A stretch of 64,000 nt of DNA from Caballeronia humi. GTDB taxonomy: Bacteria; Pseudomonadota; Gammaproteobacteria; Burkholderiales; Burkholderiaceae. Positions within the stretch are counted from its first letter, which is position 1. Each line of letters starts with the position of its first letter. The stretch is taken from the NCBI RefSeq assembly GCF_001544475.1, contig NZ_FCNW02000010.1:62001-126000 (forward strand). The letters are read 5' to 3'. Of this stretch, positions 56,433 through 64,000 are shown piece by piece. Below the pieces are notes generated by a model. The model was not told the origin of the DNA and made no database searches. It saw nothing but the letters and a program-made list of their open reading frames with translations. The translations under genes were made by a program, and so were the position numbers.

Positions 56433-56708
56433 ATGAAAAAGCAGATTTCCTTCATCGCGCCGGGTCAGACGGCCAAGGCGCTGATCCTCGTGTACCTGAC
56501 GTTCAGCGTGCCGATCGTGCTGATCGGCGTGCTGGTCGCGTTCTTCCGCTTCGGTTCCGTCGAGCTCAGCACGGTGACGAGCGCGCTCCTGCTCAACGCT
56601 ATCCTCGGCTTCGTGCTGCTGTGGATCGCGTGCCACGCGTACAACTGGGTGGCGTCGCGCTTCGGCGGCATCGAGATCGTGCTGTCCGACGCGCCGGAGG
56701 AGGCGTGA
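56433..56708 (+). CDS. Small membrane protein of unknown function
   Basis: A 91-residue protein with two membrane segments (about 15-38 and 45-70) and an acidic C-terminus. I do not recognise the family. It overlaps the next gene start by one base (TGATG), so both are cotranslated, and it follows moeA by about 50 bases. Confidence 0.75.
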   Translation: MKKQISFIAPGQTAKALILVYLTFSVPIVLIGVLVAFFRFGSVELSTVTSALLLNAILGFVLLWIACHAYNWVASRFGGIEIVLSDAPEEA

Positions 56709-57190
56709 TGAGCACGTCGATCCGCGCCGCCAAACCCGCCGATATCAGCGCGATCTTCGGATTGATGAGGGAGCTCGCCGAGTTCGAGAAACTCACGCAC
56801 CTCTTCATCGCGACCGAAGACGGCGTGCGCGACGCACTGTTCGGCGCGCGTCCGGCGGCGGAAGCGCTCGTTGCGGAAGAAAGCGGCCAGATCGTCGGTT
56901 ATGCGCTCTTTTTTCACAACTACTCGACATTCCTCGGCAAGCGCGGCCTCTATCTCGAAGACCTGTACGTGCGCCCGACATTGCGCGGCAGCGGCCTCGG
57001 CACCAAGATGCTGCGCACGCTGGCGGCTCTCGCGATCGAACGCCAGTGCGGCCGTTTCGAGTGGTCGGTGCTCGACTGGAACCAGCCGGCCATCGATTTC
57101 TACGAAAAGATGGGCGCGACCGTGCTGCCCGACTGGCGCATCGTGCGCATCACCGGCGAGTCGCTCGACAAGCTGGCGCACCAAAGCTGA
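56708..57190 (+). CDS. GNAT family N-acetyltransferase
   Basis: A 160-residue acetyl-CoA-dependent acyltransferase. The acetyl-CoA loop is RPTLRGSGLGTKML, and the late WNQPAIDFYEKMGA is a GNAT signature. It resembles diamine acetyltransferase-like small GNATs (EFEKLTHLF), but the substrate is uncertain. ATG 56708 overlaps the previous stop. Convergent with rmuC, with three bases between. Confidence 0.87.
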   Translation: MSTSIRAAKPADISAIFGLMRELAEFEKLTHLFIATEDGVRDALFGARPAAEALVAEESGQIVGYALFFHNYSTFLGKRGLYLEDLYVRPTLRGSGLGTKMLRTLAALAIERQCGRFEWSVLDWNQPAIDFYEKMGATVLPDWRIVRITGESLDKLAHQS

Positions 57191-57193
57191 AGC

Positions 57194-58660
57194 TCACGCC
57201 TCGTCGGGATCGTCCCCCGGCGACGCCCCGAGCAACCCCGCCGCCTGCTCACCCGGCAACGCCTCCACGTCGCGCAGCTTCTTGCTCATCTGACGCGTGC
57301 GCGTCTCCGCCGCTTCGATCGAGCGCGTCACGGTTTCGAGCTGGCGTTTCGTGTTCGCGAGCACATCGCCGAATTTGCGGAACTCCGTTTTCACTGCGCC
57401 GAGCACCTGCCAAACCTCGCTCGAGCGCTTCTCGATCGCGAGCGTCCTGAACCCCATCTGCAGGCTGTTGAGCAACGCGGTCAGCGTCGTCGGCCCGGCG
57501 ATGCTCACGCGGTACTCGCGCTGTAAAAGATCGGTCAGGCCCGGCCGACGCAGGATTTCGGCATACAAGCCTTCGGTCGGCAGGAAAAGCAGCGCGAAAT
57601 CGGTCGTGTGCGGCGGCGCGACGTACTTCTCCGCGATCGCCTTCGCCTCCGCGCGCACGCGCCCTTCCAGCGCGCGCGACGCTTCCTCCACCGCGACCAC
57701 GTCCGCGCGCTCCTGCGCATCGATCAGGCGCTCGTAATCCTCGCGCGGAAACTTCGCGTCGATCGGCAGCCACACCGGCGTCGCGATGCTGCCGGCCGTG
57801 CCCGGCGCGTCGTGGCGCCCGGGAAGCTTGATCGCAAACTCGACGCGTTCGTTGCTCTTCGGAATCGTCGCGACGTTTTTTGCGTACTGATCGGGCGTGA
57901 GCACCTGTTCGAGCAGCGATTCGAGCTGCACTTCACCCCAGGTGCCGCGCGTCTTCACATTCGTCAGCACCTTCTTCAGATCGCCGACGCCGGCCGCGAG
58001 CGTCTGCATCTCGCCGAGTCCGCGATGCACCTGCTCCAGCCGGTCCGACACGAGCTTGAACGATTCACCGAGCCGCTGTTCTAGCGTCGCGTGGAGTTTT
58101 TCATCGACGGTGCGGCGCATTTCCTCCAGCTTCGCCGCGTTGTTCGACTCGATGTCCTTCAGCCGCGCTTCGAGCGTCTCGCGCACTTCGCCGAGGCGCC
58201 GGTCGTTCGTCTCCGAGAGTTGCGCGAGCTGCAGCGTCAGCGCGTCGCCGAAGCGCTTGAGCGCGTTGCCCTGCTCGTCGCGCGCGTGCTGGAGTTGCAG
58301 CGCGTTGCTCTCCGTGAGCTTCACGAGTTGCTGCGAAAACCCATCGATCTGCGCGTTCTGCACCGTCGCCATGCTGGCGAGCTGCGTCGCGAGCGTCTGC
58401 TGGAATTGCGCGAAGCCGCTGCTCGCCTCGGTGCGCGACGCGCGCGAACTCTCGGTGATGTCGCCGCGCAGGCCGCGTTCGAGCCGTTCCTGCGCGCGGG
58501 CATGCGCTTCGCCCATGTCGTTGATGCGATCGGTCAGCGCGCTAAATTCCTGCTCGACATCGTCGCGCGCGTGGCGACGCACCAGCGCGAACAACACGAT
58601 GAGGGCAATCAGAAGCGCAATCGCGAGCAACGCGACCGCGCCGGGTAACAGCATTGTCAT
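57194..58660 (-). CDS. rmuC: DNA recombination protein RmuC
   Basis: A 488-residue membrane-tethered protein thought to limit DNA inversions at short repeats. An N-terminal membrane segment (about 5-27) is followed by a long coiled coil (about 35-220) and the RmuC domain (TRGTWGEVQLESLLEQVL, LPIDAKFPREDYERLI, FLPTEGLYAEIL) with nuclease-like fold. Start ATG 58660 overlaps the next gene's stop (ATGA). Confidence 0.94.
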   Translation of the reverse strand: MTMLLPGAVALLAIALLIALIVLFALVRRHARDDVEQEFSALTDRINDMGEAHARAQERLERGLRGDITESSRASRTEASSGFAQFQQTLATQLASMATVQNAQIDGFSQQLVKLTESNALQLQHARDEQGNALKRFGDALTLQLAQLSETNDRRLGEVRETLEARLKDIESNNAAKLEEMRRTVDEKLHATLEQRLGESFKLVSDRLEQVHRGLGEMQTLAAGVGDLKKVLTNVKTRGTWGEVQLESLLEQVLTPDQYAKNVATIPKSNERVEFAIKLPGRHDAPGTAGSIATPVWLPIDAKFPREDYERLIDAQERADVVAVEEASRALEGRVRAEAKAIAEKYVAPPHTTDFALLFLPTEGLYAEILRRPGLTDLLQREYRVSIAGPTTLTALLNSLQMGFRTLAIEKRSSEVWQVLGAVKTEFRKFGDVLANTKRQLETVTRSIEAAETRTRQMSKKLRDVEALPGEQAAGLLGASPGDDPDEA

Positions 58661-59637
58661 TTCTTGAGAACGTCCGGGTTGATTGGATTCGGGGGATTGC
58701 CAGCGCGCGGACCTTCGCCCAAACCGGCGATCAGGTTGTCGGCGGCGAGGTTCGCCATCGCGCGGCGCGTCGCTTCGCTCGCGCTCGCAATGTGCGGCGT
58801 GAGCACGACATTCGTGAGCGTCAGGAAATCGCGATTGAAATTCGGCTCGCCTTCGAACACGTCGAGTCCGGCGGCCGCGATCTGACCGCGCCGCAGCGCG
58901 TCGATCAACGCCGCATCGTCGACGATTCCGCCGCGCGCGATGTTGGTCAGCGTCGCGCTCGGCTTCATCAGCGTGAGTTCCGTCGCGCCGATCGTGTGAT
59001 GACTCTCGCGGCTGTAGGGCACGACGAGCACGACGTGATCGGCGCGCTTGAGCAGGTCTTCCTTCGACGCGTATTCCGCGTTCAGTTCCGTCTCGATCTC
59101 CGGCGCGACACGCGAGCGGTTGTGATAGATCACACGCATGTTGAATCCGCGCGCGCGCCGTGCCAGCGCCTGCCCGATGCGTCCCATGCCGATCACGCCG
59201 AGCGTCGAGCCGTGGATGTCGGAGCCGGTGAACGCGTCGTACGACCATTCCTGCCACTTGCCGGCGCGCAGGTAATGCTCGGATTCGGTAATGCGGCGCG
59301 CGGTCGCCATCATCAGCGCCCAGCCGAAGTCGGCAGTGGTTTCGTTCAGCACGTCGGGCGTGTTGGTGCCGAGCACGCCGTGCGCGTTGAACGCCTGCAT
59401 GTCGAAATTGTTGTAGCCGACCGCCATGTTCGACACCACCTTCAGGTTCGGCGCGCCTTCGATCGCCTTCGCGCCGACGGGGTCGCCCGCGATGAACGCG
59501 CCGTCCTTGTCGGCGAGACGCTCGGCGATCTTGTCGGCGGGGAGCGCGGGGCCGTCGTGGGCATCGACTTCGAAATACTGCTTCAGCCGTTCGATCACGT
59601 CGGGGAAGATGGGGCGCGAAACGAAAACCTTCTTCAT
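58657..59637 (-). CDS. ghrB: 2-hydroxyacid dehydrogenase (glyoxylate/hydroxypyruvate reductase)
   Basis: A 326-residue D-isomer specific dehydrogenase that reduces glyoxylate or hydroxypyruvate with NAD(P)H. The Rossmann loop is GVIGMGRIGQALARR; NIARGGIVDDAALIDAL carries the active-site Arg, and PHIASASE carries the His. GhrB/glyoxylate reductase-like. Precedes rmuC with an ATGA overlap. Confidence 0.9.
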   Translation of the reverse strand: MKKVFVSRPIFPDVIERLKQYFEVDAHDGPALPADKIAERLADKDGAFIAGDPVGAKAIEGAPNLKVVSNMAVGYNNFDMQAFNAHGVLGTNTPDVLNETTADFGWALMMATARRITESEHYLRAGKWQEWSYDAFTGSDIHGSTLGVIGMGRIGQALARRARGFNMRVIYHNRSRVAPEIETELNAEYASKEDLLKRADHVVLVVPYSRESHHTIGATELTLMKPSATLTNIARGGIVDDAALIDALRRGQIAAAGLDVFEGEPNFNRDFLTLTNVVLTPHIASASEATRRAMANLAADNLIAGLGEGPRAGNPPNPINPDVLKK

Positions 59638-59646
59638 CGATTGCTC

Positions 59647-61053
59647 CTAGAAAAAAAACCAGCCGGTGACGATAAAAATCGGCAAGAGCACGACCGCCGC
59701 CCAGCCGAGATAGGCGAAAAAGCCCGGCATGCGGACGCCGCGCGACTCGGCGATCGCCTTCACCATGAAATTCGGCGCGTTGCCGATGTAACTGTTCGCG
59801 CCCATGAAGACGGCGCCCGCCGAGATCGCGGCGAGCGTCGAGGCGCCGGTCGTCATCAGCGTTTGTGCGTCGCCGCCCGCCAGGTTGAAGAACACGAGGT
59901 AGGTCGGCGCGTTGTCGAGGAACGACGAGAGCAGGCCCGTCGCCCAGAAGTACGCGATGTCAATCGGCTTGCCTTCGGCGTCCGTCACCAGATGCACGAT
60001 GCCCGCGAATGCGCCCGCTTCGCCCGCGCGCAGGATCGTGATAACCGGCGCGATCGTGATGAAGATCGCCGCGAAGAGTTTCGCGACTTCCTCGATCGGC
60101 GCCCAGTTGAACGCGTTGCCCGCCCGCGCGCTCTTCGGTGTGAGCACGAGCGACGCAAGCGCCACCGCGACGAGCAGCACATCGCGCACTAGGTTCTGAA
60201 GCGCGACGTGCGTGCCGAACACGTCGAACTGGATGCCCGGCTTCCAGATGCCGCTCATCAGCACGAGCCCGATCACGGCAGCAAGCAGCACGAAATTGAC
60301 CTTGCCGTCGATGCCGAGCGGCGGCGTGTCGGGCGTCGGATCGAGGAACGCGGCGCGCGCCTCTTCCTTCATGCGGAAATAGTAGCTGTCGAGCGCGTAG
60401 AAGAGCGCGAGCAGCACGGCGCAGATGAAGAGCATTGGCAGCGCGAGATGGACCGTCGTCCAGAAAAAACTGACTCCGTTCAGGAAGCCGAGAAACAACG
60501 GCGGATCGCCGAGCGGCGACAGCGACCCGCCCGCGTTCGCCACCAGGAAGATGAAGAACACGACGACGTGAACGACGTGCTTGCGGTTGTCGTTCGCACG
60601 CAGGAGCGGCCGGATCAGCAGCATCGCCGCGCCGGTCGTGCCCATGATGCTCGCGAGCGCGGTGCCGAGCGCGAGCAGGCCCGTGTTCAGACGCGGCGAG
60701 CCGTGCAGGTTGCCGCGCACGCAGATGCCGCCCGCCACGGTATAGAGCGTGGCCAGCAGAATGATGAAGGGCAGATATTCTTCGAGCATCGCGTGGACGA
60801 ACGCGCCGAAGGCCGTGCCCGCGCCGAACGCCAGGGCGAACGGAACGAGGAACACGACCGCCCACGCTGCCGAAACTTTGCCGAAATGGTGATGCCAGAA
60901 CGCCGGCGCGACGAGCGGAAAGACAGCGATCGAAAGCAGGATGCCCGCGAACGGGATGCTCCACAGCGCGGAGAGCGTGGCGCCGTCGAGCGTCGCCGCC
61001 GATGCGCCGATCGGCAGCGCAGCGAGCGCGCCGCCGGAGAGCAAACGCCGCAT
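59647..61053 (-). CDS. NhaD/ArsB-type sodium:proton antiporter
   Basis: A 468-residue inner-membrane transporter with about 12 hydrophobic segments and a signal-like N-terminus (about 1-20). The FLVANAGGSLSPLGDPPLFLGF and SSFLDNAPTYLVFF motifs are those of the ion transporter family with NhaD and CitM. Probably Na+/H+ exchange, but citrate or another anion cannot be excluded. ATG 61053 is chosen because GGGG lies 10 bases upstream; a GTG at 61062 overlaps the lutC stop. Confidence 0.87.
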   Translation of the reverse strand: MRRLLSGGALAALPIGASAATLDGATLSALWSIPFAGILLSIAVFPLVAPAFWHHHFGKVSAAWAVVFLVPFALAFGAGTAFGAFVHAMLEEYLPFIILLATLYTVAGGICVRGNLHGSPRLNTGLLALGTALASIMGTTGAAMLLIRPLLRANDNRKHVVHVVVFFIFLVANAGGSLSPLGDPPLFLGFLNGVSFFWTTVHLALPMLFICAVLLALFYALDSYYFRMKEEARAAFLDPTPDTPPLGIDGKVNFVLLAAVIGLVLMSGIWKPGIQFDVFGTHVALQNLVRDVLLVAVALASLVLTPKSARAGNAFNWAPIEEVAKLFAAIFITIAPVITILRAGEAGAFAGIVHLVTDAEGKPIDIAYFWATGLLSSFLDNAPTYLVFFNLAGGDAQTLMTTGASTLAAISAGAVFMGANSYIGNAPNFMVKAIAESRGVRMPGFFAYLGWAAVVLLPIFIVTGWFFF

Positions 61054-61058
61054 CGTGC

Positions 61059-61730
61059 TCACGCCCCGCGCACGATGATCACATGCACGCGATACGGCCC
61101 ATGAGCGCCAAGCACGATGGTCTGTTCGATATCGCCGGTACGCGACGGCCCCGACACGAAATTGACGGCGCGCGGCAACTCGCCCCGCTCGGCACGCATC
61201 AGCGCGAACGCGTCCTCGTGCGCCGCGACGATGCGCGATGCCGGCACGATCGCGACGTGCGTCTGCGGCAAGAGCGCGCCCGACGCAGGCGTCTCGGGCC
61301 CCGAGAGCAGCACGAGCGAACCGGTTTCGGCCGTTGCGCAAAAGCATCCGGTGATGCCGACGAGATCGGCGTCGGCGGGCTTGCGCAGTTGCACGTCGAG
61401 ACCCGCGGCGCTCCAAGGAAGATCGCCGAGCGACAGCCACGCGACGGCATCGATGCCCAGGTTCAACGATTGAAGATAGCGATGCGCTTCGGCGGGCGCG
61501 TCGTTCAGCGCATTCACTTCGGCCACGGTCGTCGAAAGGCGCTCGGCCTCGAGCGTGAAGCGCGCGACGAGTTCCGCCGGCGTCGACGGCAACTCGGGAC
61601 GCGGCCCCGTCGGATGGCGCGCGAGGTAGTCTTCGGCGGCGGCGCGCTCGGCGTCCGTGGGCGCGGCCGGCCGGCCCTGAGCGCTGCGAATCCTCGCGAG
61701 AATGTTCCGGCGAGCAGCCGATGTATCCAT
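61059..61730 (-). CDS. lutC: LUD-domain (LutC/YkgG) protein
   Basis: A 223-residue protein of the family that includes the lactate utilisation subunit LutC. GITGCFCATAETGSLVLLSG and LLPQTHVAIVPASRIV are the LUD motifs. The usual partners LutA and LutB are not in this window, so the role is uncertain; it may act on its own or the partners may lie elsewhere. Overlaps the antiporter gene at its 3' end. Confidence 0.88.
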   Translation of the reverse strand: MDTSAARRNILARIRSAQGRPAAPTDAERAAAEDYLARHPTGPRPELPSTPAELVARFTLEAERLSTTVAEVNALNDAPAEAHRYLQSLNLGIDAVAWLSLGDLPWSAAGLDVQLRKPADADLVGITGCFCATAETGSLVLLSGPETPASGALLPQTHVAIVPASRIVAAHEDAFALMRAERGELPRAVNFVSGPSRTGDIEQTIVLGAHGPYRVHVIIVRGA

Positions 61731-61809
61731 GTTGCTGTCCTCGTTGGCCTTCGTCGATGTGGACACGATTATAGCCAGCGGTCCCTGCGGCAAGCCCTCT
61801 GCCGAGCGG

Positions 61810-63006
61810 CTAAAGCAACTCTTCCTCCACCGGTTGCTCGATGCCGAACACCTGCCGCAGATAGGCGAGATACGCCTTGTCGTCGCACATGTTCTTGCCC
61901 GGTGAATCGGAGAGCTTGGCGACCGGCTGGCCGTTGCAGCGAACCATCTTGATGACGATCTGCAGCGGCTGGTAGCCGAGGTCGTTCGTCAGGTTCGTGC
62001 CGACGCCGAACGCGAGCTGGCACCGCCCGCGAAAGCGTTCGTAGAGTTGCAGGACTTTCGGGATGTCGAGCGCGTCGGAAAACACGAGCACCTTCGTGCG
62101 CGGGTCGCAGCGGTTCTCTTCATAGTGTTTGATGAGGCGCTCGCCCCAGTCGAACGGATCGCCGGAATCGTGGCGGGCGCCGTCGAAGAGCTTGCAGAAG
62201 TACATGTCGAAGTCGCGCAGGAACGCCCGCATGCCGTAGACGTCCGACAGCGCGATGCCCAGGTCGCCGCGATATTCCTTCGCCCACATTTCGAAGCCGA
62301 AGGTCTGCGAGTCGCGCAGACGCGGGCCGAGCGCCTGGCACGCCTGCAGGTATTCGTGTGCCATCGTGCCGAGCGGACGCAAGCCGTGTTTCATCGCGTA
62401 GAAGACGTTGCTCGTGCCCGCGAACTGCGCGCCGAGGCCTTCCTTCAGCGTGAGCGCGACTTCCTCGTGCCACTGCTTCGAGAAACGGCGGCGCGTGCCG
62501 TAGTCGGCGATCTTGCAGTCGGAAAATTCGGGCGGTGTGGCGAGCAGCTTGATCTTGTCGCGCAGACGCTCGCGTCCGATCGCGTAATCGGGCTTGCCCT
62601 GCGTATTGCGGAAATAGACCTCGTTGACGATCGCGAGCACCGGGATCTCGAAGAGGATCGTGTGCAGCCACGGCCCTTCGATCACGATGTCGATCTCGCC
62701 GTTCTTCTTCGCCGACGGCGCGATCGTGATCGATCTTTCGTTCAGGTGAAAAATGGCGAGGAAATCGATGAAATCGCTCTTGATGAAGCGCATCCGCCGC
62801 AGGTAATCGAGTTCTTCTTCCCGAAAGCGCAGGTTGCAGAGCTGACGCACTTCGTCGCGAATCTCGTCGATATACGGCACGAGATCCACGTTGGGCGTGC
62901 GGCACCGGAACTTGTACTCGACGTTCGCCGCCGGGAAATGATGCAGGACGACCTGCATCATCGTGAACTTGTACAGATCGGTATCGAGCAGCGAATTGAT
63001 GATCAT
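61810..63006 (-). CDS. pncB: Nicotinate phosphoribosyltransferase
   Basis: A 398-residue enzyme that makes nicotinate mononucleotide from nicotinate and PRPP in NAD salvage. [20 protein letters not shown] is the N-terminal signature, and [16 protein letters not shown] and [14 protein letters not shown] are the phosphate-binding motifs. ATG 63006 is the family start; the upstream part has no homology. Gap to lutC is about 80 bases. Confidence 0.96.
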   Translation of the reverse strand: MIINSLLDTDLYKFTMMQVVLHHFPAANVEYKFRCRTPNVDLVPYIDEIRDEVRQLCNLRFREEELDYLRRMRFIKSDFIDFLAIFHLNERSITIAPSAKKNGEIDIVIEGPWLHTILFEIPVLAIVNEVYFRNTQGKPDYAIGRERLRDKIKLLATPPEFSDCKIADYGTRRRFSKQWHEEVALTLKEGLGAQFAGTSNVFYAMKHGLRPLGTMAHEYLQACQALGPRLRDSQTFGFEMWAKEYRGDLGIALSDVYGMRAFLRDFDMYFCKLFDGARHDSGDPFDWGERLIKHYEENRCDPRTKVLVFSDALDIPKVLQLYERFRGRCQLAFGVGTNLTNDLGYQPLQIVIKMVRCNGQPVAKLSDSPGKNMCDDKAYLAYLRQVFGIEQPVEEELL

Positions 63007-63309
63007 GGTTTTGGTCGGAACATCGATGAAACGCGGCCAACGCGTAACGGGGCGCACCGCCGGGCCTTCTGCGTCTCATGTTACCCGAATGCGGGCGCCG
63101 TCACGGAGCGCGATCGGCGGGCCGTCGTATCCCATAAAGAAATCACGAAACGATATAAAGCCCACGGGCTAAGGCTCGCGCTGAAATTGAGCGGTACGCT
63201 ACAATATTGGTTTTGGCGCGCGAAGCGTATGAACCTTTGCAAAACCCGGTTCACGGCCCATGTAGCCGCACCGCCGCCGCCCCCACGAATTCCGCATGCA
63301 GGAGCCTGA
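63007..63309. other. Divergent spacer between pncB and fdxA
   Basis: 303 bases without a gene. TACAAT at 63200-63205 could be the -10 of fdxA, with no good -35. Nothing else recognised. Confidence 0.5.
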
Positions 63310-63633
63310 ATGACTCACGTTGTGACCGAAAGCTGCATCAAGTGCCGCTATACCGATTGCGTCGACGTGTGCCCGGTGGATTGCTTCCGCGAAGGTCCCA
63401 ACTTTCTCGCGATCGATCCGGACGAGTGCATCGACTGCGCCGTGTGCGTGGCCGAATGCCCTGTGAACGCCATCTATGCCGAAGAAGACGTCCCCGGCGA
63501 CCAGCAGCATTTCACCGACCTGAATGCCGAACTCGCGCGCGGCTGGCCGAGCATCACGAAGACGAAAGCGCCGCTTCCCGAAGCCGACGAATTCAAGGAC
63601 GTGAAGGAAAAGCTCGACCTGCTGGAACGCTGA
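63310..63633 (+). CDS. fdxA: Ferredoxin FdxA
   Basis: A 107-residue bacterial 7Fe ferredoxin. [18 protein letters not shown] supplies ligands for the 3Fe-4S and 4Fe-4S clusters, and [16 protein letters not shown] the second set. A low-potential electron carrier with unknown partner. Single gene, followed by tRNA-Asn on its own promoter. Confidence 0.95.
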   Translation: MTHVVTESCIKCRYTDCVDVCPVDCFREGPNFLAIDPDECIDCAVCVAECPVNAIYAEEDVPGDQQHFTDLNAELARGWPSITKTKAPLPEADEFKDVKEKLDLLER

Positions 63634-63696
63634 TCGAGGCCGTCCGCGCGCCGCGTAATCCGGTCAAAAAAATGATATCGAGATGAACGCGGGGTG

Positions 63697-63725
63697 TTGA
63701 CAGGGTAGAAAACGCTCCATATAAT
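63697..63725 (+). promoter_or_regulatory. Promoter of tRNA-Asn
   Basis: Perfect TTGACA and TATAAT hexamers with a 17-base spacer end 22 bases before the tRNA. The strongest promoter in the window. Confidence 0.9.
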
Positions 63726-63747
63726 TTCATTTCTGTGCTGCAGATGT

Positions 63748-63823
63748 TCCCCGATAGCTCAGTTGGTAGAGCGCCGGACTGTTAATCCGTAGGTCCCTGG
63801 TTCGAGCCCAGGTCGGGGAGCCA
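63748..63823 (+). tRNA. tRNA-Asn (anticodon GTT)
   Basis: Acceptor TCCCCGA/TCGGGGA, anticodon loop CTGTTAA, T loop GTTCGAGCC, discriminator G and encoded CCA. Cloverleaf is complete; a terminator follows. Confidence 0.97.
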
Positions 63824-63835
63824 AAAAGATTCGAA

Positions 63836-63874
63836 GCAAAAAGCCCAATCGAAAGATTGGGCTTTTTGCTTTTC
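63836..63874 (+). terminator. Terminator after tRNA-Asn
   Basis: AAAAAGCCCAATC-GAAA-GATTGGGCTTTTT with flanking T-rich tail. Confidence 0.85.
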
Positions 63875-63900
63875 TGCTCGCGTTTTACGCCTTCCGCCCT

Positions 63901-63999
63901 TCAGGCAGATGTGCGCGGCACCTCGACGAACCCATTCGGTAATCGGGCTGGCGGCCTGAATTGCGCTTCGAGTTTCGTCGGCGAATGGTTGAAAGCGTG
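63901..63999 (-). CDS. C-terminal end of a protein cut by the window edge
   Basis: A minus-strand frame of 32 codons ends in TGA at 63901-63903 and reads KLEAQFRPPARLPNGFVEVP near its end. It is Pro-rich with no recognised motif; too short to name. It lies 27 bases beyond the tRNA-Asn terminator, which may also serve it. Confidence 0.4.
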   Translation of the reverse strand, partial: HAFNHSPTKLEAQFRPPARLPNGFVEVPRTSA

Positions 64000-64000
64000 G

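Noticed and set aside
55021-56436. Arg-rich open frame overlapping moeA in another frame
   Set aside because: Shadow frame; MoeA motifs are in the chosen frame.

Overview
The window reads as chromosomal core DNA of a GC-rich betaproteobacterium of the family Burkholderiaceae (Burkholderia, Paraburkholderia or Caballeronia). This rests on gene order, on EF-P paired with the arginine rhamnosyltransferase EarP, and on close protein resemblance. The genus cannot be settled by reading alone. Nearly everything is housekeeping. The one clear mobile element is a group II intron at 29616-32437. No CRISPR array, prophage or insertion sequence was seen.

Layout. 1-5310: the cut end of an MFS transporter, then mltD, gloB, a YafS-type methyltransferase, rnhA, dnaQ and tRNA-Val. 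5395-14870: two membrane proteins of unknown role, a glycosyltransferase, an MsbA-like ABC exporter, otsAB for trehalose, an ElaA-type acetyltransferase, a tRNA-Gly/Gly/Cys cluster and pgsA. 14983-21471: uvrC, the earP-efp pair, a BON lipoprotein and an NtrC-like regulator whose sigma-54 contact loop and Walker B motif are altered.

21542-44077 holds about two dozen genes, all on the minus strand. In transcription order these are yceD, rpmF, plsX, fabH, fabD, fabG, acpP, fabF (lipid synthesis); a YgfX-like gene; rpoE, rseA, rseB, degP and a glutaredoxin (envelope stress); then, after the intron, lepA, lepB, rnc, era, recO, pdxJ, acpS and nagZ (translation, secretion, RNA processing, repair, cofactors). 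The intron lies in the lepA leader in the sense orientation. Hairpins at 43045, 38527, 29565 and 26765 may partition the cluster.

44334-53035: maf and an RsmI-like methylase on the plus strand; an S49 peptidase, a Rieske protein, a HAD phosphatase and rluC on the minus strand; then rne, divergent from rluC, behind a leader region of almost 900 bases. 53217-57190: molybdenum cofactor genes moaA-mobA-moeA plus two small genes. 57194-64000: rmuC, a 2-hydroxyacid dehydrogenase, an NhaD-like antiporter, a lone LutC-type protein, pncB, fdxA, tRNA-Asn and the edge of a further gene.

I did not find a clearly undescribed multi-gene system. The items most worth a second look are the intron and its leader context, the degenerate sigma-54-type regulator, and low-complexity insertions in UvrC and RNase E.
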